Source: an uncultured Collinsella sp. (GTDB lineage: Bacteria; Actinomycetota; Coriobacteriia; Coriobacteriales; Coriobacteriaceae). From it: DNA of 25,887 nucleotides. Below the pieces are notes generated by a model, which ran no database searches, had not been told where the DNA came from, and was given only the letters and a program-made list of their open reading frames with translations. The stretch spans positions 1 to 25,887 of the forward strand of contig URKT01000024.1 in assembly GCA_900548495.1 (NCBI GenBank). Direction: 5' to 3'. Position numbers and translations under genes: made by a program. This document shows positions 14,217 to 22,332 of the stretch, in pieces. Numbering within the stretch: position 1 is the stretch's first letter; each line of letters begins with the position of its first letter.

Positions 14217-14930
14217 TTAACCGCCCAGATAGGCCTTGCGGACGTTATCGTCGTGCAGCAGCTCTTGACCGGTGCCGGTCATGGTGATCTTGCCAGTCTC
14301 GAGCACGTAACCGCGTGTGGCGATGGAAAGCGCCATCTGCGCGTTTTGCTCGACCAGAAGCACCGTGGTGCCGGCCTTGTGCAGGTCCTCGACAATCTGG
14401 AAGATCTGTTCGATCAGAATCGGTGCCAGACCCATGGAAGGTTCGTCGAGCATAAGCAGTTTGGGGTTACTCATAAGGGCGCGCCCCATAACGAGCATCT
14501 GCTGCTCGCCGCCTGAAAGGGTGCCGGCGACCTGGCGACGACGTTCCTTCAGGCGCGGGAACTGCTCGTAGACGCGCTCCAGGCCCGGAGCCACCGTGGA
14601 CTTGGGCTGCGTATAGGCACCCATCTCCAGGTTCTCCTCGACCGTCATCTGCAAAAAGGCGCGACGACCCTCGGGAACCTGAGCCAGGCCCTTACCAACC
14701 AGCTTATCGGCGGGCGTATGGGTAATGTCCTCGCCCATAAACTTGATGGAGCCGGTCTTGGAGCGCAGCAGGCCCGAGACAGTCTTGAGCGTTGTGGACT
14801 TGCCGGCACCGTTCGCACCGATCAGGGCCACGATCTCGCCCTCGTTGACGTTAAAGGAGATATCCTTGATGGCGTGGATAGCGCCGTACCAGACGTTGAT
14901 GTTGTAGACGGAAAGCATCGGCTCTGCCAT
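14217..14930 (-). CDS. livF: Branched-chain amino acid ABC transporter ATP-binding protein LivF
   Basis: This is one of the two ATPases that power import of leucine, isoleucine, valine or related hydrophobic amino acids at the inner face of the membrane. The 237-residue length is normal for LivF. Motifs are Walker A GANGAGKST (38-46), the LivF-type VPEGRRAF (85-92), signature LSGGEQQ (138-144), Walker B and LLMLDEPSMGLAP (159-170), and the switch His region LLVEQN. The ATG directly follows the livG stop, with GGGGGAG inside the end of livG, so the genes are translationally coupled. It is the last gene of the liv operon. Confidence 0.95.
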   Translation of the reverse strand: MAEPMLSVYNINVWYGAIHAIKDISFNVNEGEIVALIGANGAGKSTTLKTVSGLLRSKTGSIKFMGEDITHTPADKLVGKGLAQVPEGRRAFLQMTVEENLEMGAYTQPKSTVAPGLERVYEQFPRLKERRRQVAGTLSGGEQQMLVMGRALMSNPKLLMLDEPSMGLAPILIEQIFQIVEDLHKAGTTVLLVEQNAQMALSIATRGYVLETGKITMTGTGQELLHDDNVRKAYLGG

Positions 14931-15791
14931 TTAGTTCTCCCCCTTACCCTGCTTGCCCAGATACGCCTCGATAACGGCGTCGTTGTTCTGGATTTCCTCT
15001 GCCGTGCCCTTGGCGATAACCTTACCAAAGTTAAGCACGCAGATGCCCTCGCAGATGTTCATGACGAGCGACATATCATGCTCGATAAGCATGATGGCGA
15101 TGCCGAAGGTGTCGCGGATCTTGACGATGTTCGCCATGAGCTCTGCGGTCTCGGACGGGTTCATGCCGGCGGCAGGCTCGTCGAGCAGCAGCAGCTTGGG
15201 GTTGGTGGCAAGCGCGCGGACGATCTCCAGACGACGCTGAGCGCCGTAAGGCAACGATCCGGCCTGCTCGTTTGCCAGATGCTCCATATCAAAGATGGAC
15301 AGCAGCTCCATGGCGCGCTCGTGAGCAGCCTTCTCGTGCTTCCAATACGTCGGCAGGCGCAGCACGCCTTCAAAGCCGGAGTAGCGCTCCTGGTTGTGCA
15401 GGCCGACCTTAACGTTATCCTCCACCGTCATGGTGTTGAACAGACGAATGTTCTGGAAGGTACGGGCAATACCCATGCGGTTGACCTGATAGACCGATTT
15501 GCCCGAGGTGTCCTCGCCGTCGAGCAGGATGGTGCCGTGCGTGGGCTGATACACCTTGGTGAGCAGGTTGAAGACCGTGGTCTTACCGGCACCGTTGGGG
15601 CCGATCAGACCGGCGATCTCGGTCTTGCCGATAGTCAGGCTAAAGTCGTCGACTGCCTTAAGGCCACCGAACTCAATGCCCAGGTGGATGCACTCGAGTG
15701 CCGGGCGCTCGCCCAGGTCGCGGTCGGGAACGATGGCGCCAGAAGGATACGGGACCATCTTGCCCTTGTTGAACTCAAACTTACTGGGCAT
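14931..15791 (-). CDS. livG: Branched-chain amino acid ABC transporter ATP-binding protein LivG
   Basis: This is the second ATPase of the importer. The 286-residue product has Walker A GPNGAGKT (64-71), the signature-equivalent LPYGAQRRLEIVRAL, Walker B LLLLDEPAAGMNPSE and the LIEHDMSLVMNI segment typical of LivG. An extra 30 or so residues at the N-terminus precede the usual LivG start (ALECIHLGIEFGG), but AAGGAGG nine bases before the ATG at 15791 supports the longer form. It overlaps the 3' end of livM by 11 bp, as is common in liv operons. Confidence 0.95.
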   Translation of the reverse strand: MPSKFEFNKGKMVPYPSGAIVPDRDLGERPALECIHLGIEFGGLKAVDDFSLTIGKTEIAGLIGPNGAGKTTVFNLLTKVYQPTHGTILLDGEDTSGKSVYQVNRMGIARTFQNIRLFNTMTVEDNVKVGLHNQERYSGFEGVLRLPTYWKHEKAAHERAMELLSIFDMEHLANEQAGSLPYGAQRRLEIVRALATNPKLLLLDEPAAGMNPSETAELMANIVKIRDTFGIAIMLIEHDMSLVMNICEGICVLNFGKVIAKGTAEEIQNNDAVIEAYLGKQGKGEN

Positions 15792-16860
15792 CGGCTGCTA
15801 CCTCCTTCTTGGAAGCAAAGCGGTCCTTGACGCGACCGAAGAACGCCTTGAGCTGCGGGTTGTTGGTAAAGATCATGACCAGGATCAGCACGATGGCGTA
15901 GATGAGCATGCGGTAGTCCGAGAACTGACGGAGCAGCTCGGGAAGCACCGTAAGCAGCGCCGCGGCGATAACGGAGCCGCGCATATTGCCCAGACCGCCC
16001 AGGACCACGAACACCAGGATGAGGATGGACGTGTTGAAGTCGAACTTGGTGGCGGAGAGCTGCGAGAAATTACCGCCGAAGAGGGCTCCGGCAGCACCGG
16101 CGAGGGCAGCGGAAACCACGAAGGCGATCATGCGGTACTCGGTGACGGAGATGCCTACGGACTCGGCTGCAATCTTGTTATCGCGCACGGCCATAATGGC
16201 ACGGCCGGTACGGCTGCGAACCAGGTTGAGCACGATCACGAGTGCGACCATGACCAGGATGGCACCGGCGAGGAAGGTCGAGTACGTCGACACGCCCGAT
16301 GCGCCCTGGGCGCCCTTGATGATGGCGGTGCCGTCCTCGAGCAGGTGCAGGTCGTCGATCGTGGAGTTACCCGTGATGTTAAAGATCACATGCAGGCCGC
16401 GGGAATCGACGCCCACAATGAGGCAGGTGACGATCTCCTTGATAATCTCGCCAAAGGCCAGCGTCACGATAGCCAGGTAATCGCCGCTCAGACGAAGGAC
16501 CGGGATGCCAATCAAGAAGCCCAGGATGGCGGCAGCGATGGCGCCGACCACGATACTGATGATAAGGCGCACCGGATCGGAGGGAACGGCGCTCTCCAGC
16601 GCGACGGCGGTGACGATTCCCGTATAGGCGCCGACACTCATAAAGCCCGCGTGGCCCAGCGACAAGTCGCCCGCGATGCCGACGACGAGGTTAAGGGAAA
16701 TGGCCATGACGATATAGGCCGTGATGGGAACCAGCTGACCGGCGATCATGCGCGGAATCATGTGGTTGGACTGCATAAAGAACACGATGGCAAACGCCAC
16801 AAGGCACATGGCGTACGTGACAAAGTCGTGACGCGTCTGCTTGTCTTTAAGAAACTTCAT
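15781..16860 (-). CDS. livM: Branched-chain amino acid ABC transporter permease LivM
   Basis: This integral membrane subunit forms the translocation path with LivH. About ten hydrophobic helices are visible, with family motifs SLGHAGFMSVGAYTG and LSGDYLAIVTLAFGEIIKEI in the first half and GGLGNMRGSVIAAALLTVLPELLR near the end. I use the ATG at 16860 (359 residues), which follows AGGTGAG closely; a GTG nine bases upstream at 16869, abutting the livH stop, is also possible with GAGAAGG as Shine-Dalgarno. The C-terminal tail overlaps livG. Confidence 0.93.
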   Translation of the reverse strand: MKFLKDKQTRHDFVTYAMCLVAFAIVFFMQSNHMIPRMIAGQLVPITAYIVMAISLNLVVGIAGDLSLGHAGFMSVGAYTGIVTAVALESAVPSDPVRLIISIVVGAIAAAILGFLIGIPVLRLSGDYLAIVTLAFGEIIKEIVTCLIVGVDSRGLHVIFNITGNSTIDDLHLLEDGTAIIKGAQGASGVSTYSTFLAGAILVMVALVIVLNLVRSRTGRAIMAVRDNKIAAESVGISVTEYRMIAFVVSAALAGAAGALFGGNFSQLSATKFDFNTSILILVFVVLGGLGNMRGSVIAAALLTVLPELLRQFSDYRMLIYAIVLILVMIFTNNPQLKAFFGRVKDRFASKKEVAADAQ

Positions 16861-16869
16861 AACGCTCAC

Positions 16870-17751
16870 CTACACCTTCTCGGGGACGTACTTGCCCAAG
16901 AGGCCGGCAGGCTTGACGAGCAGGACGATGATCAGAACACCAAAGACGATGGAGTTGGCAAGGCTCGTGGAAATGTAAGCCTGCGCCATCGCTTCGATGA
17001 TGCCGATGAGAATGCCACCGACAAAAGCGCCGGGGATGGAGCCGATGCCACCGAAGACAGCGGCGTCGAAGGCCTTGATGCCAGGCATAGCACCCGTCGT
17101 GGGCTGCAGCACCGGCGAGTAGGAACACAGCAGCACGCCGGCGATGGCGGCAAGGGCAGAGCCGATGGCAAACGTCATCGAAATGGTGCGGTTGACGTTG
17201 ATGCCCATGAGCTGAGCGGCGGCCTTGTCCTCGGACACGGCGCGCATGGCCTTGCCCATCTTGGTCTTACCTGTAAAGAACATCAGGCCGGCCATGATAA
17301 CCAGGCAGGCGACGATGGTGACGAGCGAGACGGCGCTTACGTTGAACTTGGCCAAGAACTCCGGCACCTGGAAGGTGACGAGCGAAGTGAAGTTCTTGGG
17401 CGTGGCGCCCCACAGAAGCTGCGCGGCGTTCTGCAGGAAGTAAGACACGCCGATAGCCGTGATCAGAACGGCCAGCGGGCCTGCTTGGCGCAGCGGCTTA
17501 TAGGCCAGACCCTCAATGAGAACACCGAGAACCGTGCAGGCCACGCAAGAGAGAACTACAGATGCCCAGCCCGGGAGGCCGAGATACGACGTGGCGCAGA
17601 ACGAGACATAGGCACCGACCATGATGACATCGCCGTGAGCGAAGTTCAGCATCTTGGCGATACCGTAGACCATGGTGTAGCCCAACGCGATGATGGCGTA
17701 GACGCTGCCCATGGACAGGCCGTTGACCAGGTATTGGATAAAGACCGTCAT
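16870..17751 (-). CDS. livH: Branched-chain amino acid ABC transporter permease LivH
   Basis: This is the smaller permease of the importer, 293 residues with about eight transmembrane helices. The N-terminus MTVFIQYLVNGLSMGSVYAI and the following LGYTMVYGI and NFAHGDVIMVGAYVSF are the LivH hallmark; GGIGSIPGAFVGGILIGIIEA lies in the C-terminal half. The ATG at 17751 has AAAGGGGG with about 9 nt spacing; an ATG nine bases upstream directly abuts that G-run and is unlikely to be used. It is separated from livK1 by 139 bp containing two stem-loops and immediately followed by livM. Confidence 0.94.
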   Translation of the reverse strand: MTVFIQYLVNGLSMGSVYAIIALGYTMVYGIAKMLNFAHGDVIMVGAYVSFCATSYLGLPGWASVVLSCVACTVLGVLIEGLAYKPLRQAGPLAVLITAIGVSYFLQNAAQLLWGATPKNFTSLVTFQVPEFLAKFNVSAVSLVTIVACLVIMAGLMFFTGKTKMGKAMRAVSEDKAAAQLMGINVNRTISMTFAIGSALAAIAGVLLCSYSPVLQPTTGAMPGIKAFDAAVFGGIGSIPGAFVGGILIGIIEAMAQAYISTSLANSIVFGVLIIVLLVKPAGLLGKYVPEKV

Positions 17752-17797
17752 GTTCCACATCCCCCTTTCGAATAGGTTTCCAGTTAATGTATGAAAC

Positions 17798-17817
17798 AGG
17801 GACGTTACATCGTCCCT
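17798..17817. repeat. Small hairpin upstream of livH
   Basis: AGGGACG-TTACAT-CGTCCCT is a perfect 7-bp stem between livK1 and livH. It has no U-tract on the minus strand apart from TGTTTCAT. It shares TGAAACAGGGAC with the inverted repeat at 14100-14168. Confidence 0.5.
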
Positions 17818-17827
17818 AGATACCAAG

Positions 17828-17859
17828 CAAGCAGGGAAGGCCAAAACCTCCCCTGCTTG
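17828..17859 (-). terminator. Stem-loop after livK1 (partial terminator or mRNA stabiliser)
   Basis: CAAGCAGGG-G-AGG pairs with CCT-T-CCCTGCTTG (13 positions, one mismatch) around a 6-nt loop, 31 bp past the livK1 stop. There is no T-run behind it, so full termination is unlikely. Such stem-loops between a binding-protein gene and its permease genes commonly keep the binding protein more abundant. Confidence 0.6.
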
Positions 17860-17890
17860 GGATCAAAACCGCTCTATGTAAGGCGGCCAA

Positions 17891-19078
17891 TTAGGCCTGT
17901 ACGTACTTGCCGTCGGTAATGACGTACGCCGTCGGGTCCTTCTGGACCTGGCCCTTGTCGTTCCAGGAGAGCTTGCCAGTCAAACCGTCAACGGTAATGT
18001 TGCGCATAGCCTCGGGAAGCTTCTCGGCAACCTCGGTCGGGTCGGCGTCGGCACCCAGGCCGGCTTCCTTGAGGGCCTCGACCACCGCATGCACGCCGTC
18101 GTAGGCGTCGGCGGCAAACTGGTCGGGGGTATCGCCGTACTTATCCTTGTAGGCGTTGACGAAGTCGGCGTTCTTCTCGTCGTCGGCGGAGAACGGGGTC
18201 ATGAGCAGCAGGCCCTCGGCAAGAGAGGTGTCGAAGCCCTCAACGCCCAGGATACCGTCCATACCGTCGCAGCCCATCATCTTGACGTCGTAGCCCATGT
18301 CCTTGGCGTTCTTGAGCAGGACGGATGCCGGCGTGTAGTAGATCGGTGCAAAGATCATGGTGGCGCCGGCCTGCTTTGCCTTGGTCAGCTGGTTGGTAAA
18401 ACTCGTAGCAGAGTCGTCCTTGAAGGTCTCCTCGTCGACAATCTCAAGCTTAGACTTAGCGGCCTGGGCCTTAAAGGAATCTGCGATGCCCGAAGAATAG
18501 GCGTCGCCGGAGTTATAGAACAGCACGAACTTCTCGTTCGCATACTTCTGCGCCAGGAACTTGGCAGCGTTGACACCCTGGTTGGGGTCGGTGAAGCAAA
18601 CCTGGAAGACGCAATCCTTGCCCTTGGTAACGTCCTCGGAGGACGCGGACGGGGTAATCATGAACGTCTCGGGGTCGTTACCGCACTCAGCAGCAACGGC
18701 GACCGACGCACCCGTGGTGGTCGGACCGACAAGAGCCTGCATGCCCCAGTCGAGCAGGGTGTTGAAGGCGTTGACGGCCTTCTCGCCGTCAGCCTGGTCG
18801 TCCTCGGCCTTGCTGACAAGCGGCAGCTCCTTAGTCGAGAAATCCTTGCAGCCAAGCTCGACAGCCTGTGTAACGGACTTGCCGTAGGACGCGTTGGCGC
18901 CGGTCAGCGGGCCGATGGTGCCGATCTTAAACGAAGCGTCGCCCGACGCGGAACCGCTGTCGCCGCCGTTGGAGGAGCAGCCAGCTAGAATGGACATCGC
19001 CCCCAGACCTGCTGCGCTCGCGATAACGCTCCTGCGATTCATAACAGGGTTCAATGACTTACCGGTGAGGCTCGACAT
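17891..19078 (-). CDS. livK: Branched-chain amino acid ABC transporter substrate-binding lipoprotein (livK1)
   Basis: This type 1 periplasmic-binding-fold protein captures substrate outside the cell for LivHMGF. Of 395 residues, the first 34 are a lipoprotein signal with Arg15-Arg16 (NRRSVIA), a hydrophobic stretch and lipobox LAGC (Cys34), followed by a Ser/Gly-rich linker. The mature part begins FKIGTIGPLTGANASYGKSV, typical of LivK, and continues with VGPTTTGASVAVA and ITPSASSEDVTKG. The ATG has GAGGAG seven bases upstream. It is a close paralogue of the next upstream gene. The twin arginines suggest possible Tat export, which should be tested. Confidence 0.93.
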   Translation of the reverse strand: MSSLTGKSLNPVMNRRSVIASAAGLGAMSILAGCSSNGGDSGSASGDASFKIGTIGPLTGANASYGKSVTQAVELGCKDFSTKELPLVSKAEDDQADGEKAVNAFNTLLDWGMQALVGPTTTGASVAVAAECGNDPETFMITPSASSEDVTKGKDCVFQVCFTDPNQGVNAAKFLAQKYANEKFVLFYNSGDAYSSGIADSFKAQAAKSKLEIVDEETFKDDSATSFTNQLTKAKQAGATMIFAPIYYTPASVLLKNAKDMGYDVKMMGCDGMDGILGVEGFDTSLAEGLLLMTPFSADDEKNADFVNAYKDKYGDTPDQFAADAYDGVHAVVEALKEAGLGADADPTEVAEKLPEAMRNITVDGLTGKLSWNDKGQVQKDPTAYVITDGKYVQA

Positions 19079-19099
19079 GCGGCTCTCCTCTCAAATCTC

Positions 19100-19145
19100 G
19101 TCGGGTTTCGGTTACCCGACAGGCCATCCTTCGCCGTGTTCGGCG
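19100..19145 (-). other. Two hairpins in the livK1 5' leader
   Basis: GTCGGGT-TTCGGTT-ACCCGAC (19100-19120) and CGCCG-TGTT-CGGCG (19132-19145) are perfect stems just upstream of the livK1 Shine-Dalgarno. No T-box or known amino-acid riboswitch consensus is recognisable. They may stabilise the mRNA or take part in regulation. Confidence 0.45.
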
Positions 19146-19175
19146 TTCGCAAAATACTAGACGCTTTAGTTAAGG

Positions 19176-19265
19176 AAAGTGGCAATTATTTCAACTTTTC
19201 TTTGGATTTGTTCATTTATCCATAATTCTGCGTATTTCTATTACTTTATGCAGTAATGCCACTTT
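19176..19265. promoter_or_regulatory. AT-rich regulatory region with inverted AAAGTGGCA sites
   Basis: AAAGTGGCA (19176-19184) and its exact complement TGCCACTTT (19257-19265) flank 72 bp of the most AT-rich sequence in the liv region, which also contains ATTACT-TTATGC-AGTAAT (19240-19257). The livK1 promoter is expected here, for example TTGAAA or TTGCCA as -35, but no convincing -10 can be assigned. Confidence 0.4.
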
Positions 19266-19349
19266 ATTGTGTGAAAGTAATGTTTCCGTTCTGTTACAGG
19301 CGTCCCTGCCCTGAATAAAACGGCCTCACCGGTCGCGCTTTATGCGCAC

Positions 19350-20516
19350 TTAGGCGGCGATGTACTTGCCGTCCTGGATCACATAGGCTGTGGCGGGCTT
19401 TTCGACCTGGCCCTCGTCATTCCACGTCAGCTCGCCTGCCAGGCCCTCGATCTTGATCTTGCGCATGGCCTTGGCAAGGTCGCCGGCAATGTCGGCACCG
19501 TCGGCCGAAATGTCAATCCCCGCCCTATCGATAGCCTCGGCGATGGCGTGGACGCAATCGTAAGCGTCGGCGGCAAACTGGTTGGGCGTCTCGTCGTAAG
19601 CATCCTTATAGGCCTTGACGAAGTCGGCATTCTTCTCATCGTCAGCCGAAAACGGGGTCATGAGCAGTACGCCCTCGGCAAGAGAGGTATCGAAGCCCTC
19701 CACAGAGAGCAGGCCGTCCATGCCGTCGGTACCCATGAGCGTCATGTCGTAGCCCATGTCCTTGGCGTTCTTGAGCAGGACGGACGCCGGCGTGTAATAG
19801 ATCGGGGCAAAGACAAGCGTGGCGCCGGCTTCCTTGGCCTTGGTGAGCTGGTTGGTAAAGCTCGTGGAAGAGTCGTCCTTAAAGGTCTCGGTATCGACGA
19901 TGTCGAGCTTGGACGCCTTGGCCTGCTCGGCAAAAGCGTCAGCAACGCCCGAGCTATACGTATCGCCGGAGTTGTAGAACAGGGCGATCTTGGCATCCGC
20001 GTACTTCTCGGCCAAGAACTTCGCGGCGCTGGCGCCCATGGTCGGATCGGTGAAGCAAACCTGAAAGACCGTGGTCTTATCCTTGGTGACGTCGAGCGAC
20101 GAGGCCGAAGGCGTGACCATGAGCATATCGTCGGCGATCTCACCTGAGACGGCGACGGCGGCACCAGTCGTGACGGGGCCGACGAGAGCCTGCATGCCCC
20201 AGTCACACAGGGTATTGAAGGCGTTGATGGCCTTCTCGCCGTCGGCGACGTCGTCCTCGGACTTAAGCGAGAGTTTGAGGTCCTTGGTCGAGAAGTCCTT
20301 GGCGGCAAGCTTAGCGCCCTTCTCGGCCGAGACGCCATAGGTTGCCGCAGCGCCGGTCAGAGGGCCGATGACACCGATCTTGAAGGTCTTGCCGTCATCG
20401 GCAGAGCCGCCGTCCGAGCCACCCGACGAGCAACCAGCGAGTGCCGCGGTGCTGCCGAGCGCCGCGGCGCCGGCGAGAAAGTTCCTACGGCTGAGCGTGC
20501 TGTTGATGTTGAACAT
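19350..20516 (-). CDS. Branched-chain amino acid ABC transporter substrate-binding lipoprotein (livK2)
   Basis: This is a second LivK-type binding protein of 388 residues. The signal has Arg10-Arg11 (SRRNFLAGAAALG) and lipobox LAGC (Cys29), then a Ser/Gly/Asp-rich linker. The mature part starts FKIGVIGPLTGAAATYGVSA. It matches livK1 through most of its length, with shared runs such as EGFDTSLAEG, MTPFSADDEKNADFV and KLSW/ELTWND-type endings, so the pair arose by duplication. The ATG at 20516 has AGGGGAC closely upstream; the open frame extends further but without a signal-like sequence. With its own upstream region and a 271-bp gap to livK1, it may be expressed separately. Confidence 0.92.
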   Translation of the reverse strand: MFNINSTLSRRNFLAGAAALGSTAALAGCSSGGSDGGSADDGKTFKIGVIGPLTGAAATYGVSAEKGAKLAAKDFSTKDLKLSLKSEDDVADGEKAINAFNTLCDWGMQALVGPVTTGAAVAVSGEIADDMLMVTPSASSLDVTKDKTTVFQVCFTDPTMGASAAKFLAEKYADAKIALFYNSGDTYSSGVADAFAEQAKASKLDIVDTETFKDDSSTSFTNQLTKAKEAGATLVFAPIYYTPASVLLKNAKDMGYDMTLMGTDGMDGLLSVEGFDTSLAEGVLLMTPFSADDEKNADFVKAYKDAYDETPNQFAADAYDCVHAIAEAIDRAGIDISADGADIAGDLAKAMRKIKIEGLAGELTWNDEGQVEKPATAYVIQDGKYIAA

Positions 20517-20536
20517 GGTGTCCCCTTTTTTTCGCT

Positions 20537-20551
20537 GGCCGCAGCGCGGCC
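20537..20551 (-). other. Hairpin in the livK2 5' leader
   Basis: GGCCGC-AGC-GCGGCC is a perfect 6-bp stem with a 3-nt loop between the presumed promoter and the livK2 Shine-Dalgarno. A run of seven or eight A residues follows on the minus strand. A short leader structure is likely; its role is unknown. Confidence 0.4.
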
Positions 20552-20708
20552 GTCTTGCGGTACGGGGCAAACCTTATGGCGCAAACGTTGACAGTTTGTT
20601 ACGGAGTTCCGTTTGTAGCGAGCATGTTTCCAATGTTTCCGCAGCGTTTCGGGGGTGCCGTTTTGTGCGACTCCTGTTGCCTGGCGAGCACGCGCCTTCG
20701 GTTCACGC

Positions 20709-20714
20709 TAGAAT
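20709..20714 (+). promoter_or_regulatory. Candidate -10 box of hom
   Basis: TAGAAT lies 55 bp before the hom start codon in the 252-bp divergent region between livK2 and hom. No good -35 stands at 16-18 bp. TTGACA at 20588-20593 is a fine -35 hexamer but lacks a -10 partner. GAAGGAG precedes the hom ATG. Confidence 0.35.
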
Positions 20715-20768
20715 GCACTCAACCTTTAAGCGGTTAATCCATCCATAAGATGCACGAAGGAGCTATCT

Positions 20769-22112
20769 ATGAGCGAACCCCTGCGCACCGTGAACGTCGG
20801 TCTGATCGGTCTGGGAACCGTCGGCGGCGGCGTGGCCCGTCTGATCAAGAGCCACCACGATGAGTACCTGGCAGCCTACGGCATCGACCTTAAGCTGACC
20901 CGCGCCTGCGCGCTTGCTTGGGAGCAGGCCGAGGCGGCAGGCATTGAGCGCGAGGCCTTTACGAGTGACTGGCACGACGTCGTCACCGACCCCGCCGTCG
21001 ATATCGTCGTCGAGCTCATCGGCGGCGAGCACCCCGCGACCGAGATCTTCACCACCGCTTTCGAGAACGGCAAGCACGTCGTCTCTGCCAACAAGGCCCT
21101 GCTGGGCCGTCATGTCGAGACGCTTGCCGAGAAGGCCCGTGCGTGCGGCGTGCAGATCAAGTGCGAGGCCAGTTGCGGCGGTGGCATCCCCATTGTCAGC
21201 ACGCTCGAGCACGACCTGGTGGGCAACAAGATCCTGACCATCGCAGGCATTCTCAACGGTACCACCAACTATATCCTGTCGCGCATGGACGCCGAGGGTG
21301 CCGATTACGCCGACGTGCTTGCCGACGCGCAGGCCAAGGGCTATGCCGAGGCCGATCCGTCCGCCGACGTCGACGGCTTCGATGCCGCCAGCAAGACGGC
21401 AATCCTCGCCTCCATCGGTTTTGGCACCCGCGTTACCACCGACGATGTGTACCAGCAGGGTATCCGTACCATCGGCGCCGAGGACATCGCCCAGGCCCGC
21501 GAGCTCGGCTACACCATTAAGCTGCTCGGCATCGCCCGCAACACCGACGCCGGCGTCGACGTCCGCGTGCATCCCACGCTGATCCCCGCCGACCACATGC
21601 TTGCCAAGGTCAACGGCGCCATGAACGCTGTCTACGTGGTAGGCGACGCCGTGGGCGAGACCATGTTCTACGGTGCCGGCGCAGGCTCCTTCCCCACCGC
21701 GAGCGCCGTCGTGGGCGATATCCTGTCGCTCTCCGAGCAGATTAGCCGCGGCGTGGCTCCGCTGCCCGAGATTGAGCCCTATGGCCACAACCTCGCCTTT
21801 AAGCCCATGGACGAGCTCCAGACCAAGTACTATGTGCGCCTGAAGGTCGCCGACCGCGTGGGTGCCCTGTCCGAGACGGTCGACATCTTTGCCAAGCACA
21901 ACATCTCGATTTCGCTCATCAACCAGGTCGAGGACGGCAAGTCGGGCGTCAGCGATGCCTGCTCGGTCATCTTCCTGACGCACCGCGCGCTCGAGAAGGA
22001 CGTCCAGGCTGCCGCCGCCGAGCTTGCCAGCGTCGACTGCGTAGCCGAGGTCGCCAACGTCCTGCGCATCGAGGACGTTGAGGCTTGGACCGAAGGCGTC
22101 ATGGCGAACTAG
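20769..22112 (+). CDS. hom: Homoserine dehydrogenase
   Basis: This cytoplasmic enzyme reduces aspartate semialdehyde to homoserine with NAD(P)H, the branch step to threonine and methionine. The 447-residue product has the standard three parts: a Rossmann domain with GLGTVGGG (14-21), a catalytic domain with SANKALLG (106-113), the conserved ILNGTTNYIL (161-170) and GYAEADPSADVDGFDAASKTAIL with Asp205 and catalytic Lys209, and a C-terminal ACT domain starting YYVRLKVADRVGALSETVDIF, the usual site of threonine feedback. The length fits the ACT-containing Gram-positive form. AAGGAG lies about 7 nt before the ATG. It is monocistronic with a strong terminator. Confidence 0.97.
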   Translation: MSEPLRTVNVGLIGLGTVGGGVARLIKSHHDEYLAAYGIDLKLTRACALAWEQAEAAGIEREAFTSDWHDVVTDPAVDIVVELIGGEHPATEIFTTAFENGKHVVSANKALLGRHVETLAEKARACGVQIKCEASCGGGIPIVSTLEHDLVGNKILTIAGILNGTTNYILSRMDAEGADYADVLADAQAKGYAEADPSADVDGFDAASKTAILASIGFGTRVTTDDVYQQGIRTIGAEDIAQARELGYTIKLLGIARNTDAGVDVRVHPTLIPADHMLAKVNGAMNAVYVVGDAVGETMFYGAGAGSFPTASAVVGDILSLSEQISRGVAPLPEIEPYGHNLAFKPMDELQTKYYVRLKVADRVGALSETVDIFAKHNISISLINQVEDGKSGVSDACSVIFLTHRALEKDVQAAAAELASVDCVAEVANVLRIEDVEAWTEGVMAN

Positions 22113-22143
22113 CCCGATTCTCGGCAAATCAAATTACGCATGA

Positions 22144-22178
22144 GGGGCTCCTATCCGATTGGATGGGAGCCCCTTTTT
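22144..22178 (+). terminator. Terminator of hom
   Basis: GGGGCTCC and GGAGCCCC pair, continued by ATCC / GGAT after a mismatch, with a T5 tract directly after. It lies about 30 bp past the hom stop codon and is a strong intrinsic terminator. Confidence 0.92.
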
Positions 22179-22221
22179 GCTACATCCTTTGAGCGAACTG
22201 GTCGACTAACGTTTGAACAAC

Positions 22222-22236
22222 TTGACCGTTCGTCAA
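22222..22236 (+). promoter_or_regulatory. Palindrome TTGAC-N5-GTCAA upstream of the SDR gene
   Basis: The 15-bp palindrome TTGACCGTTCGTCAA lies 97 bp before the SDR start codon and overlaps a potential -35. A second possible promoter, TTGCCG (22255 region) and TATTTT with 17-bp spacing, follows. The palindrome has the form of an operator, but no regulator gene is adjacent. Confidence 0.3.
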
Positions 22237-22332
22237 CAACCGTGGATACCGTTTGCCGATATGCGACGGCAGCTGTATTTTACCGCCGCTATGCTGTGCC
22301 GTGTATGTCCGCCCGCGATGAGAGGAAGCACC

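Noticed and set aside
15556..17775. Plus-strand ORF of 739 codons across livG, livM and livH
   Set aside because: It is antisense to three well-supported liv genes and rich in His, Asp and Gly. Long antisense frames arise readily where the coding strand strongly prefers G or C at the third position.
20588..20593. TTGACA as -35 of the hom promoter
   Set aside because: No -10-like hexamer stands 16-18 bp downstream, and the site is 176 bp from the start codon.
20763..22127. Minus-strand ORF of 454 codons opposite hom
   Set aside because: It is the antisense shadow of homoserine dehydrogenase and has no family motif or Shine-Dalgarno.
22213..22332. 40-residue N-terminal extension of the SDR
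   Set aside because: Classical SDRs start a few residues before the TGxxxGxG motif, and AGAGGAAG precedes the ATG at 22333.
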